Below, in pieces: positions 33,897 through 43,635 of a DNA stretch of 64,000 bases. The position numbers and the translations under genes were made by a program. Numbering within the stretch: position 1 is the first letter of the stretch; each line of letters starts with the position of its first letter. The stretch is taken from contig NZ_RZUL01000007.1 in assembly GCF_004005485.1 (NCBI RefSeq), positions 1 through 64,000 on the forward strand. Direction: 5' to 3'. Below the pieces are notes generated by a model, which saw only the letters and a list, made by a program, of their open reading frames with translations, was not told the DNA's origin and did not search any database. The DNA comes from Sphingobium algorifonticola. GTDB lineage: Bacteria; Pseudomonadota; Alphaproteobacteria; Sphingomonadales; Sphingomonadaceae.

Positions 33897-36206
33897 ATGG
33901 CTGTGGCGAAGTTGACCCAATCGACGTCAGTACTCGCGCTTTTGGTTTCGGCGATGGCATTCAGTGCGCCTGACGCCGCCTTGGCGCAGGACAATGGTGA
34001 TGCGGAATCGGCGAATGTGGCAGCGGCAGGGTCGTCCGCGACCGGCGAAATCGTCGTGACCGCGCAGAAAAGGTCGGAGCGGCTTCAAGACGTGCCGCTA
34101 TCCCTTCAGGTGGTCGATCCGGCCCAACTCGAAGCGGCAGGCGTCCGCCAGTTCTCGGACCTGGGCAAGGTTTCGCCATCGCTCGTGATCCGCCCGGCCG
34201 AGCATCCGCAGAACGCTCAGATCACGCTGCGCGGCGTCGGCACCTTCGCCTTTTCGATCGGTGTCGAGCCAAGCGTCGCCATTCAGGTCGACGATGCCCC
34301 GCTGGCATTTCAGGCGCGTGCCTTTACCGATCTTCCTGACGTAGAGCGCGTGGAAGTGCTGCGCGGGCCGCAATCGACCCTGTATGGCAAGAACGCCTCG
34401 GCGGGCCTGATCAACTTCGTGACCAAGGATCCGACGACCAGCTTCACGGGTACGATCAACGCGATCGGCACCACGGATGAGGAATATGGCGTCAATTTCA
34501 GCGTCGCCGGACCGATCAGCGACACGCTTGGCTACCGGGTGTCGGGCAGCTATTCGTTCTTTGATGGCAATGTCCGAAACCTCGTCAGAGGCGGCGAAGT
34601 CAACGGCCGGGAGGTCTTCACCACCCGAGTCAAGCTGTTGTGGGAGCCGGTCGACGACCTTAGGGTGATGCTCACCGGCAATTATATCGATGGCCGCACT
34701 GATTTCGGCCGGCCGTTGATCCGGCTCGATCCCGCGGCCAATTTCCGCGGTAACGCGACGCTGCCCGCATCCGTCTATCTGAGCCCGGGCATCGAAGTCG
34801 GGCTGGGCAATCAGGAGGTCAACAACCAGCGGTTCACGGGCACCGAATATGCCGGCGGCGGTCTGACGCTGAAGGCCGAATGGGAGGTCGCTGACCACAC
34901 GCTCGTATCGATCACCTCGTGGGACAAGTTCAAGCTCGACGACTTCTTCGATTCGGATGAGCTCAACGTTGCCCCGACTTTTGACCAGAATCAGATCGGC
35001 ACGTTCGACTCCGAACAGTGGACGCAGGAACTGCGGCTGCTGTCACCCGACGACAAGGTGCTGCGGTACACACTCGGCGCCTTCTTCGCGGACACGCAGT
35101 TTAAACGCCCCTTCGTGCGCGGCCCGGTGGCGGGCGCGTTGAACGGCTATGCTATCGCCAATTGGTCAGCCACCTCCGGGTCGCGACAATATTCCGCCTT
35201 CGGCCAGCTGGAACTCGAGCCGATCGAGGGTACCACCTTCATCGGCGGGCTCCGGGTGCAGCAGGAAGAGGTCGAATATACCTTTCTTGATGTGGCGGCG
35301 GGTAACCAGTTCTTCTCGGGCAATGCTGACGACACGGCGGTTACATACCGGCTTGGCGTTCGCCAGGAGTTCACCGACGACCTGATGGCCTTCGTCAATT
35401 ACGCGACCGGCTACAAGGGGCAGACTTACGATCTGACGACCGGGTTCAACGCCAATCGTGCCGCCGCCGGGCCCATTCGGCCTGAAACTGCGGGCAGCCT
35501 GGAAATCGGTGTTCGCACACAGTTCTTCGACCGGCGCCTCACCGTCAACGCCACCTATTTCGACGCGACCTATGAAAATCTTCAGGCCCAGACAATCGAG
35601 GTGCTGCCTGACGGCACGTCGAACTTCCGTCTGACAAATGTGGGTGAAATCACCACAAAAGGTCTGGAACTGGAAGCGTCGGCTGCGCTGGGCGATGTGA
35701 ACCTGTCGTTTGCGGCAACCTATCTCGATGCGATTGTCAACGATTTCCCGGTTGCGCAGTGCTTCCCGGGGCAAACCGCGGCGCAAGGTTGTGTGTCGCC
35801 CGGTCCCGGTCAGCCGACACGCCAGAATCTGAGCGGAACGCGGCCGTCGCAAACGCCCAAATGGCGCTTGGCTGCGAATTTCAACTGGACCCCGCCGCTC
35901 GGATCGTCAGGGCTTCGCGGCGTCGTGCAGGCGGCATGGAATTATCAGACGGACCTCAACTATTCGCCCAACCTCGACCCGGAACTGTTCCAGCCGGGCT
36001 TTCACATCGTTAATCTTGCACTGGGGGTGCGCGGAGAGGATCGCAAGTTCGAGGTAGCTGCTTTCGTTAACAACTTGTTCGACCAGCAATATTTTGCAGG
36101 CTTCGCCAACCGCTTCGGGGACTTCGGCAACCGCCGTGCAACCGCTGGCATTTTGCCTCGCGACTTCCGCCGCTATGGTGGGATTCGGGCTTCCTTCAAC
36201 TTCTGA
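33897..36206 (+). CDS. TonB-dependent outer-membrane receptor (carbohydrate locus)
   Basis: 769 residues from the ATG at 33897. A GTG at 33903 has better spacing from AGGGGAG and would give 767. The signal peptide ends ALAQD. The TonB box/plug region is GEIVVTAQKRSERLQDVPLS, with plug LRGPQSTLYGKNASAGLINF. The beta-barrel ends GGIRASFNF. It leads a set of genes for 3-keto-sugar processing, so a glycoside or oligosaccharide ligand is likely. Confidence 0.92.
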   Translation: MAVAKLTQSTSVLALLVSAMAFSAPDAALAQDNGDAESANVAAAGSSATGEIVVTAQKRSERLQDVPLSLQVVDPAQLEAAGVRQFSDLGKVSPSLVIRPAEHPQNAQITLRGVGTFAFSIGVEPSVAIQVDDAPLAFQARAFTDLPDVERVEVLRGPQSTLYGKNASAGLINFVTKDPTTSFTGTINAIGTTDEEYGVNFSVAGPISDTLGYRVSGSYSFFDGNVRNLVRGGEVNGREVFTTRVKLLWEPVDDLRVMLTGNYIDGRTDFGRPLIRLDPAANFRGNATLPASVYLSPGIEVGLGNQEVNNQRFTGTEYAGGGLTLKAEWEVADHTLVSITSWDKFKLDDFFDSDELNVAPTFDQNQIGTFDSEQWTQELRLLSPDDKVLRYTLGAFFADTQFKRPFVRGPVAGALNGYAIANWSATSGSRQYSAFGQLELEPIEGTTFIGGLRVQQEEVEYTFLDVAAGNQFFSGNADDTAVTYRLGVRQEFTDDLMAFVNYATGYKGQTYDLTTGFNANRAAAGPIRPETAGSLEIGVRTQFFDRRLTVNATYFDATYENLQAQTIEVLPDGTSNFRLTNVGEITTKGLELEASAALGDVNLSFAATYLDAIVNDFPVAQCFPGQTAAQGCVSPGPGQPTRQNLSGTRPSQTPKWRLAANFNWTPPLGSSGLRGVVQAAWNYQTDLNYSPNLDPELFQPGFHIVNLALGVRGEDRKFEVAAFVNNLFDQQYFAGFANRFGDFGNRRATAGILPRDFRRYGGIRASFNF

Positions 36207-36219
36207 CGCCCATAACCCT

Positions 36220-36245
36220 GCCGGGGCGATGCACGTCGCCCCGGC
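36220..36245 (+). terminator. Strong GC hairpin after the TonB receptor gene
   Basis: GCCGGGGCGA and TCGCCCCGGC form a perfect 10-base stem with a 6-base loop, 14 bases after the receptor stop, followed by TCACTTTA. It is probably a partial terminator or an mRNA-stabilising hairpin that lets the receptor be made in excess over the enzymes that follow. Confidence 0.6.
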
Positions 36246-36283
36246 TCACTTTACCAGGCTCCAGATCAAGGCTGTATCGCTCC

Positions 36284-37681
36284 ATGACGCTCCGCTCGCT
36301 GTTCCGCCTCGCCGTCGCAACCATGTTGCTGTTGATCGCGCCTGCCGTCACGGCCCAGACCGCGCCGTGGCGCTCGCTTACGCCCGATGCATCTTTGTCA
36401 GGATGGCGTGTGACCGGCGGCACTGCGAGCTACCGGCTCGAAAACGGCGAAGTTGTCGGCCGATCGGTCCTTCGCACACCCAATAGTTGGCTGGTATCGG
36501 AGGAGATCTTCGGCGATTTCATCCTGGAGTTCGAGGCGAAGACCGATCCCAAGCTCAATTCGGGTGTCATGATCCGCGGGCAAAGCCGCCCCGATTACCG
36601 TAACGGGGTGGTCCACGGCTATCAGTTGGAGATTGACCCCAGTCGCCGCGGCTGGTCCGGCGGACTTTATGACGAACAGCGTCGCCAGTGGCTCTACACT
36701 CTTGGTCGCAACGAAGCGGCGCGGCAGGCCTTCCGCTCCGGCGATTGGAACAGCTACCGGGTCGAGGCGATTGACAACCGTATCCGCACCTTCGTCAATG
36801 GCGTCCCGGCCGCCGATTTGATCGACGACATGGATGCGCGCGGCTTCATCGCTTTCCAGGTCCATTCCGTGCCTGACGATCCGGCGATGCAAGGTTTGGA
36901 GGCCCGCTTCCGCAACGTGCGCATTCTGACAAGCGGCCTTGCCCGATATGCCTCCAGCGCAACCCCTGCGATCGAGCAGCAGAGCTACCTCGTCAACCGT
37001 CTCACCGATGCTGAACGCGCCAGCGGCTGGACGTTGCTGTGGGACGGCAAGACGACGCGTGGCTGGCGCGGGGCCAAGCTCGACACCTTTCCGCCGAAGG
37101 GCTGGTCAATCAGCGATGGGATGCTGACGGTCGAGGCGTCGGCTGGCTATGAATCCCGCAATGGCGGTGACATCATCACCATCCGGGAGTTCTCCGACTT
37201 CGAGCTCTCGGTCGATTTTCGCCTTACACCGGGCGCGAACAGCGGGATCAAATATTTCGTCGATCCCAACCTCCTCAAGGGCGAGGGCTCGGCGATCGGG
37301 CTGGAATATCAGTTGCTTGATGACGAGCGCCACCCCGACGCCAAGATGGGCCGCGACGGCAATCGCACACTCGGCTCGCTCTATGACCTGATCACGGCCA
37401 AGAACCTCTCTGACCCTGACAGTTCGGGCAAGCGGTTCAACCCGCCCGGCGAATGGAACCGTGCGACGCTGATCGTGCGCGGTGCGAAGGTTGAGCATTG
37501 GCTCAACGGCTTCAAGGTTGTCGAATATGAGCGTGGCAGTCCTGAATTCCGTGCGCTTGTGGCGCAAAGCAAGTACAAGGACTGGCCGCGCTTCGGCGAG
37601 TGGGAAAAAGGTCCGATCCTGCTTCAGGATCATGGCGACAAGGTTGACTTCCGGTCGATCAAGCTGCGGGAGCTGCGCTGA
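36284..37681 (+). CDS. Secreted double-domain DUF1080 (3-keto-disaccharide hydrolase-like) protein
   Basis: 465 residues with a signal peptide (LLLIAPAVTAQ). It has two DUF1080/3-keto-disaccharide hydrolase domains (concanavalin-like jelly roll). Domain 1 is about 30-215 (GWRVTGG..., FILEFEAKTDPKLNSGVMIR, GYQLEID). Domain 2 is about 245-463 (LLWDGKTTRGWRGAK, FELSVDFRLTPGANSGIKYF, GLEYQLLDD). Family members act on 3-oxidised glycosides. Its stop overlaps the next gene's ATG. Confidence 0.85.
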   Translation: MTLRSLFRLAVATMLLLIAPAVTAQTAPWRSLTPDASLSGWRVTGGTASYRLENGEVVGRSVLRTPNSWLVSEEIFGDFILEFEAKTDPKLNSGVMIRGQSRPDYRNGVVHGYQLEIDPSRRGWSGGLYDEQRRQWLYTLGRNEAARQAFRSGDWNSYRVEAIDNRIRTFVNGVPAADLIDDMDARGFIAFQVHSVPDDPAMQGLEARFRNVRILTSGLARYASSATPAIEQQSYLVNRLTDAERASGWTLLWDGKTTRGWRGAKLDTFPPKGWSISDGMLTVEASAGYESRNGGDIITIREFSDFELSVDFRLTPGANSGIKYFVDPNLLKGEGSAIGLEYQLLDDERHPDAKMGRDGNRTLGSLYDLITAKNLSDPDSSGKRFNPPGEWNRATLIVRGAKVEHWLNGFKVVEYERGSPEFRALVAQSKYKDWPRFGEWEKGPILLQDHGDKVDFRSIKLRELR

Positions 37682-39012
37682 TGAGTGAACCGAAGGGGAT
37701 GTCGCGCCGTGGGGTGCTGGCCGGAATCGGGGCCAGCGCGGGCGTCGTCGCGATGAGCGCGAAAAGCTATGCCCGGGTGCGTGGGGCCAATGACCGCCTG
37801 CAGGTCGCTGTCGTCGGCCTCAATGGGCGCGGGCAGGCGCATTATGCGGCTTTTTCCAAGCTGCCCAATGTCGAGGTAACCCATTTCGTTGACGTCGACG
37901 CGCTGGTCCTGCCGAAGCGCGCCGCCGAGTTCGTTGCGAAGGGCTATGCCGCGCCGAAGCTCGAACGTGATTATCGCCGCGTGCTCGATGGGCGCGGGGT
38001 GGACATCATGGCCATTGCGACGCCCGATCACTGGCACACCAAGCTGGCGATCGATTCGATGGCGGCATCACGCGATGTGTATCTCGAAAAGCCGATGAGC
38101 ATGGCGCCGGCCGAGGGCGAGGCGCTGATTGCGGCGGAGCAGCGTTACCGTAGGACGCTCCAGATCGGCAACCAGCAACGATCGAGCCGCGAGACTCGGG
38201 AGCTTGCCGATCTGATCCGCGCGGGTGAACTGGGCGACGTGTATCACGGCGAGACCTGGTACGCCAATGCTCGCAAGTCGATCGGGCGTGGCGAAGCGGT
38301 GGCGGCACCAGCGCATCTCGACTGGGATCTGTGGCAGGGGCCTCGCCCGCGCGGCCCGTATCGCTCAAACCTCGTACACTATAACTGGCATTGGTTCTGG
38401 CGCTATGGCACCGGCGAAATCTGCAACAATGCGCTGCACGAAATCGATGTTGCGCGCTGGCTGATGGGCCTGGGCTATCCCGAGACGGTCGATGCGCGCG
38501 GCGCGCGCCATTTTCACCGGGGCGACGACTGGGAGATGTACGATACGCTCCAGCTCGACCTCGCCTATGGCAACGGCAAGACGATCCGATGGGATGGGCA
38601 GAGTTGCAATGGCATTGCGCGCTTCGGACGCGGCCGCGGCACCTTGCTCTATGGCACCAGGGGATCGGCGCTGGTCGACCGCAACGGCTTCGAAATCTTC
38701 GATCTGGCAGGCAAATCGGTTCGCAAGGTCCAGGCCCCGGCGGAATCCGAAACGACCGGCACGGTGGGTGAGGGCGCGCTCGATATGCTGCACGCTGGCA
38801 ACTTTGTCGACGTGATCCGTGGCCGTGCGCCTGCGCTCAATTCGCCGGTGGGGGAGGGGCAGGTCAGCACCACGATCTGCCATCTCGGCAACATGGCGTA
38901 TCGCACCGGTGCGGTGCTGCGTATCGATGCGGCGAGCGGCCGACCAGATAATGCCGAGGCAATGAAGTTGTGGGCGCTCGACTACGAGCCCGGCTGGGAG
39001 GTCAAGGCCTGA
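37681..39012 (+). CDS. Gfo/Idh/MocA-family oxidoreductase with Tat signal
   Basis: 443 residues. The twin-arginine signal is MSRRGVLAGIGASAGVVAMS. The N-terminal Rossmann domain (LQVAVVGLNGRGQAHYAAF), the EKPM motif (YLEKPMSM) and a GFO/IDH C-terminal domain with HYNWHWFWRYGTGEICNNALHEIDVARW follow. Tat-exported members are typically periplasmic with tightly bound NAD(H) and act in sugar redox steps or as non-redox glycosidases. Its partner DUF1080 gene precedes it and ApbE follows. Confidence 0.87.
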   Translation: MSEPKGMSRRGVLAGIGASAGVVAMSAKSYARVRGANDRLQVAVVGLNGRGQAHYAAFSKLPNVEVTHFVDVDALVLPKRAAEFVAKGYAAPKLERDYRRVLDGRGVDIMAIATPDHWHTKLAIDSMAASRDVYLEKPMSMAPAEGEALIAAEQRYRRTLQIGNQQRSSRETRELADLIRAGELGDVYHGETWYANARKSIGRGEAVAAPAHLDWDLWQGPRPRGPYRSNLVHYNWHWFWRYGTGEICNNALHEIDVARWLMGLGYPETVDARGARHFHRGDDWEMYDTLQLDLAYGNGKTIRWDGQSCNGIARFGRGRGTLLYGTRGSALVDRNGFEIFDLAGKSVRKVQAPAESETTGTVGEGALDMLHAGNFVDVIRGRAPALNSPVGEGQVSTTICHLGNMAYRTGAVLRIDAASGRPDNAEAMKLWALDYEPGWEVKA

Positions 39013-39022
39013 GCGTGGCGCC

Positions 39023-39865
39023 ATGACCGAGGGGCATGCAGAGTGCTTCGTGGCGATGGGAACGCGGGTGGAGCTGCATGCCTTCGGGCCGTGTGATCCG
39101 CAAGCCTTGCGGCTGGCCCGTCACGAAGTCGAGCGGGTCGACGATGCGCTGACTATCCATCGTCCGTCGCCTACGGTCACGCTGAACGAGGCGCTGTCGG
39201 TGGCAAGTGGCGCTGCGGTCGATGATCCCATATTGCTGGCAGCATTGATCGAGACCCGCGTATTGATGCGCATGACCGACGGGCTGTTTGATGCGACCGT
39301 GCGCCAGGGGGCCCCGCGCGGGGCATGGGACCTTGATATCGCACGGGGCCGGGTCGAGGCCGAAGGCCCGCTTGCCTTCGACTTCGGCGGCATGGGCAAG
39401 GGGCTGGCGCTCGATGCTGCTGCGGCTTCGCTGAGGGCAGGGGGCGTGCAATCGGGTCTGCTGTCGGCAGGTGAAAGTTCGATCCTCGCCATCGGCCAGC
39501 ATCCGCTTGGCGGTCCATGGCCGATAGGCGTTCCTCACCCCTTTGCGCCGGGAACCTTCCTTGCCGAACTCGACCTGGTGGATGAGGCTTTGTCCGTCTC
39601 CGCGACGGTAGATGCTGCCGCGCCCTGTCGTCAGCCGACCCTGCGCAGCGATAACGGAGCGCCCGTCACTGCGCCCCTCACCGCAGTCGCCGTGGCCGCG
39701 CAAGGGGCGAGGGCGGAAGGCCTGAGTACCGCACTCCTTGCCGCCTCGCCCGAGGAACGTGATCGCCTCGCGCAGCGCCACTCGGGCCGGATGCTTTGCT
39801 TTCGTTACGAAGGTCGCGATGCTATCACCCTTGCCATTACCGGAGAGCTTGCCTGCAATGTCTGA
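39023..39865 (+). CDS. apbE: ApbE-family FAD:protein FMN transferase
   Basis: 280 residues with the family layout: AMGTRVELHAFG at the start, EVERVDDALTIHRPSPTVTL, LFDATVRQG, FDFGGMGKGLALDAAAASL, and SAGESSILAIG where most relatives have a N-x-GGD block. It links FMN covalently to Ser/Thr in exported flavoproteins. No obvious FMN-bind target protein was recognised nearby, so its client is unknown. It lies between two Tat Gfo/Idh genes and overlaps the second by 8 bases. It has no clear signal peptide. Confidence 0.85.
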   Translation: MTEGHAECFVAMGTRVELHAFGPCDPQALRLARHEVERVDDALTIHRPSPTVTLNEALSVASGAAVDDPILLAALIETRVLMRMTDGLFDATVRQGAPRGAWDLDIARGRVEAEGPLAFDFGGMGKGLALDAAAASLRAGGVQSGLLSAGESSILAIGQHPLGGPWPIGVPHPFAPGTFLAELDLVDEALSVSATVDAAAPCRQPTLRSDNGAPVTAPLTAVAVAAQGARAEGLSTALLAASPEERDRLAQRHSGRMLCFRYEGRDAITLAITGELACNV

Positions 39866-41132
39866 CAATGCTTTCGATCTGACACGCCGCCTGTTTCTCG
39901 ACCGCGTTGTGCAGGCCGCTGCGCTGGCCGGCATGGCGCAACTGGCGCCTTGGGCCGCGGCTTCGGCGGCGGACCCGATCGGGCGCGATCGGGTCAGATT
40001 GGGCGTGATCGGCACGGGCGATCGCGGCCGCGCCTTGATCCAGAACATCCTCAAGACACGAAACTGTGCGGTCGCCGCGATCTGCGACGATTATGCCCCG
40101 CATCTCGACAAGGCGCGGGCGCTCCTGCCGGCGGCCACCCCCGCGTTTACGGATCACCGGGCGATGCTGGACGCGGGCGGGATCGATGCCGTGGTGATCG
40201 CGACCCCGCTCCACGTCCATGCCATCCAGACGTTCGATGCGCTCGATGCGGGGCTTCACGTCTGGTGCGAGAAGGCCATGGCCCGCACCATCGCCGATTG
40301 CACTGCCATGGTCACGCGTTCGCAAGCGGCGGGCCGCATTCTGCAGATCGGCCATCAACGGCTATTCAACCCGACCTATCTCAATGCGCTCGCCCGCGCG
40401 CGGGCAGGGGAGATCGGCACGATTACGCAGGTTCGCGCCAGCTGGCATCGCAACCGCGACTGGCGACGCGCGGTGCCGCCGGGCAGCGACCTTGAACGCA
40501 AGCTCAACTGGCGTCTTTACCGCGAAAGTTCCGCTGGGCTGATGACGGAGCTTGCGACACACCAGATCCAGGTCGCCAACTGGTTCTTCGGCGCGTTGCC
40601 AACGCGCGTTATGGGATCAGGAAGTATCTGCTTCTGGAAGGACGGGCGCGAGGTCTACGATCATGTCGCTTTGATCTTCGATTATCCTGGCGGGCGGAAG
40701 CTGGTTTACACGTCGCTCCTCAACAACGCGCGCTATGGCTGCGAGGAGCAGATCATGGGGCACAAGGGCTCCATCGAGCCCGAATTGGGGCGCATTTATG
40801 CCGAGACGCCGCCGCGAGTGCCGGGTCTGCAGCAGATGCGCCGGGATGTCGCCAAGGGGCGTCGACGCACCATCCCGATTGGTGGGGCGACGTGGTTTCC
40901 CGAGCTTCCCGTCACTACGCCCGGGGAATCGCTTGGCTGGGGCGAATATGACGAAAGCATGCTTCAGTTCGAAGCCTTCGCCGAAGCGGTCAAGACAGGC
41001 ACCCCCGCCCCCGGCCTGTTGCGTGAGGCCTATCACGCGAGTGTAGCGTCCTTGCTGGGCGAAAGTGCGATGGACGCGGGTCAACCGATAAGCTGGCCCT
41101 CGGGCCTGGCTTTCGAGAAGCTCGAAGCCTGA
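39858..41132 (+). CDS. Second Gfo/Idh/MocA-family oxidoreductase with Tat-like signal
   Basis: 424 residues from the ATG at 39858, overlapping the ApbE stop. The N-terminus has LTRRLFLDRVVQAAALAGMA, a Tat-like signal. The Rossmann motif is LGVIGTGDRGRALIQN, the EK motif is CEKAMARTIAD, and the C-terminal domain has ESSAGLMTELATHQIQVANW. It is likely a partner or successive enzyme to the oxidoreductase at 37681 in processing 3-keto sugars. Confidence 0.86.
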   Translation: MSDNAFDLTRRLFLDRVVQAAALAGMAQLAPWAAASAADPIGRDRVRLGVIGTGDRGRALIQNILKTRNCAVAAICDDYAPHLDKARALLPAATPAFTDHRAMLDAGGIDAVVIATPLHVHAIQTFDALDAGLHVWCEKAMARTIADCTAMVTRSQAAGRILQIGHQRLFNPTYLNALARARAGEIGTITQVRASWHRNRDWRRAVPPGSDLERKLNWRLYRESSAGLMTELATHQIQVANWFFGALPTRVMGSGSICFWKDGREVYDHVALIFDYPGGRKLVYTSLLNNARYGCEEQIMGHKGSIEPELGRIYAETPPRVPGLQQMRRDVAKGRRRTIPIGGATWFPELPVTTPGESLGWGEYDESMLQFEAFAEAVKTGTPAPGLLREAYHASVASLLGESAMDAGQPISWPSGLAFEKLEA

Positions 41133-41263
41133 TGCCTGGCTGATAGGATCTGACGGCTCCTTGTCCGGGGGCTTTCCTCGCGCTGCCGACAGGTTGCGGT
41201 CGCATGGCATCGGTGATCCACTCATCTTATCGGGCGATGTCGCTCCCAAATTCTATCCACCGC

Positions 41264-41288
41264 ATTGATTGGATATCATCCAATCAAT
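41264..41288. promoter_or_regulatory. Perfect palindrome, likely operator for the TonB receptor gene
   Basis: ATTGATTGGAT and ATCCAATCAAT, 11-base perfect arms with an ATC spacer, lie 71 bases upstream of the receptor ATG. The core TGGAT-N3-ATCCA resembles the spacing of GntR/FadR-type sites. Confidence 0.6.
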
Positions 41289-41359
41289 CACTTTGCATGG
41301 TCTATCCAGATGCTGCAAACTGGCATGACCAATAGCGATAACCCAACGGGGAGAGTAAT

Positions 41360-43618
41360 ATGGCCCGCAAAAGGCTTTTCCGCGCGATTGCGCCGCGTGC
41401 AGCAGCGTCATTGCTCGCCATCTCGTTTGCCATGTCCGCAACGGCGTACGCCCAGGACTCCGCCGACGACAGCGACGATGCTGATGCCAAGGTGATTATC
41501 GTCACCGCTCAAAAGCGTAGTCAAAACATCCTCGACGTGCCCGTCGCGATTTCTGCAATCAGTCAGGATACTTTGCAGGCCGCGCAGATCGATCGTTTCA
41601 CAGAGCTGACGGCCGTGTCCCCCTCGCTCACCATCACCACCAGCGGCAACCGCAACCAGAACCCGATCTTCCTGCGGGGCATCGGCACCTTCAGCTTCTC
41701 GACCGCGGCGGAACCTGCCGTGCTCGTGATGATCGATGACGTGCCGCTTCTGTTGCCCGGACAGTCGATCGGCAACTTTGCCGACGTCGCCCGCATTGAG
41801 GTTCTGCGCGGCCCGCAAGGCACGTTGTTCGGGAAGAGCGCATCTGCGGGCGTCATCAGCATCGTATCGCAGGCCCCTTCGAAAACCTTGACCGGGTTCG
41901 TTGAAGCGTCTGTCACGGATGACGAGGAATATCGCACTCAGGCCGCTATCTCGGGCCCGATCGACGCGAATGGTGGATTTCGAGTTTCGGGGTTCTACAA
42001 CAATTTCAATGGCTTTCTGCGCAATCTCCAGACCGGCAACATGCTCGGGCAGGAAGAAGCCTGGGGTCTGCGTGGTCGGTTCGACTACACGTTCGGCAAG
42101 GTCGATGTGCAACTGACCGCCGATTACAGCGAGTTCTTTGATAACGGCGGTGACAACACCTATCGTCAGGTCGATCGGGTTCGCGCCAATGGGACGCCCG
42201 GCAACCAGCAGCTCAATCTCACGGGGATTACCCCGGGGCCGACCAATCGCAACGTTCGGATCAATAATGAGGCGGTCAATGATTCGAAGCAATTGCTGCT
42301 GTCGAGCCGGATCAGTGTCGATCTCGACTTCGCAACACTGACGTCGATCACGAGTCTGCAGAACTGGAAATATCTCGCGCAGAACGACCAGGATTTGCAG
42401 CCGACCCCGGACATTTTCCAGGATTCGACCTACGATACCACCACCGTGACACAGGAACTGCGATTGACGTCGCCCACCGATGGCGATTTCGACTACATCG
42501 TCGGAGCCTATTTCGCGGACGGCGAGACTGACCGCAGCTTCGTGCGGACTGCAACCGCCCCGCCGCTGCGGCAGAACTGGGACTCGAACGCGAAGATCCG
42601 TAACTATGCGGCATTCGTGCAACTGGGTTACGATCTCTCGCCCAAAACGCTTGTCTCCCTCGGCGCGCGGGTCAATCGCGAAAGGATCGGAGTTGAGTTC
42701 GATGATCGTCGTCCGGGGCAGCAGGCGATTTTCCGCGGTGCCGACGCGGAAACCGCGTTCACTGGCAAGCTCGCGCTGCAGCACTTCTTCGACAATGGCC
42801 TGATGGCCTTTGCCTCGATCGCCACGGGCTACAAGGGGCAGGCTTACGATATTTCTTCCGGCTTCAACCAGCGCCGTGCTGACAATCCCATTCGTTCGGA
42901 AAGCAGCGTCGCCTATGAAATCGGGCTGAAGGGGCAGGCGTTCGACAATATGGCGCAATTCCAGCTGATCGGTTTTTGGACCGATTATGACGACTATCAG
43001 TCTCAGGGCATCAACACCGAGCTGGAGGTTGCGCAGTTCGAGCTGGTCAATGTCGGCAAGCTGCGCACGCGGGGGATCGAGCTTGAAACAACGCTCAATC
43101 CCGCCGAAGGACTGACCATCTTCGCTTCCGGGGCTTACGTTGACGCAACCATCCGACAATTCCCGAATTCGGAGTGCTATTTCGGGCAAACCGTCGAACA
43201 GGGCTGCGTCCGCAATCCGGCTTCCGGCCTGTTTTCGCAGGACCTCGCGGGTGCGCAGCTGAACAACTCTCCCGATTTCAAGTTCAACCTGGGCTTCAAT
43301 TTCGAAACGCCGATCGCCTCCGGCGTTGAATTGGTGACGAACGGGAACTTCACCTGGCAGGATGACATCTTCTTCGATCTGCGAGGCAATCCGCGCACGC
43401 GTCAGGGCGCCTACGGACTCGCCAACGCGTCGATCGGGCTGCAGGGCGATGACAAGAACTGGCAGGTCAGCCTGTTCGTCAATAACCTGTTCGATCAGGA
43501 TTACGTGACGCAGATCATCGATGACACATCGACCCGCGTCGATCCCTTCATCATTCTTCAGCAGATTCCACGCAATGCCAGCCGCTTTTTCGGCGCGCGT
43601 GTTCGGCTTGGTTTCTAA
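41360..43618 (+). CDS. TonB-dependent outer-membrane receptor (carbohydrate locus, second)
   Basis: 752 residues; the signal peptide ends ATAYAQD. The TonB box/plug region is KVIIVTAQKRSQNILDVPVA with plug LRGPQGTLFGKSASAGVISI. The barrel terminates FGARVRLGF. It is related in layout to the receptor at 33897 (matching SAGxI plug end and DxxTGFN/SSGFN loop). It has its own promoter region with a strong palindrome and a terminator-like hairpin after the stop. Confidence 0.93.
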   Translation: MARKRLFRAIAPRAAASLLAISFAMSATAYAQDSADDSDDADAKVIIVTAQKRSQNILDVPVAISAISQDTLQAAQIDRFTELTAVSPSLTITTSGNRNQNPIFLRGIGTFSFSTAAEPAVLVMIDDVPLLLPGQSIGNFADVARIEVLRGPQGTLFGKSASAGVISIVSQAPSKTLTGFVEASVTDDEEYRTQAAISGPIDANGGFRVSGFYNNFNGFLRNLQTGNMLGQEEAWGLRGRFDYTFGKVDVQLTADYSEFFDNGGDNTYRQVDRVRANGTPGNQQLNLTGITPGPTNRNVRINNEAVNDSKQLLLSSRISVDLDFATLTSITSLQNWKYLAQNDQDLQPTPDIFQDSTYDTTTVTQELRLTSPTDGDFDYIVGAYFADGETDRSFVRTATAPPLRQNWDSNAKIRNYAAFVQLGYDLSPKTLVSLGARVNRERIGVEFDDRRPGQQAIFRGADAETAFTGKLALQHFFDNGLMAFASIATGYKGQAYDISSGFNQRRADNPIRSESSVAYEIGLKGQAFDNMAQFQLIGFWTDYDDYQSQGINTELEVAQFELVNVGKLRTRGIELETTLNPAEGLTIFASGAYVDATIRQFPNSECYFGQTVEQGCVRNPASGLFSQDLAGAQLNNSPDFKFNLGFNFETPIASGVELVTNGNFTWQDDIFFDLRGNPRTRQGAYGLANASIGLQGDDKNWQVSLFVNNLFDQDYVTQIIDDTSTRVDPFIILQQIPRNASRFFGARVRLGF

Positions 43619-43635
43619 TCCGCTTCTCCCGTGTC

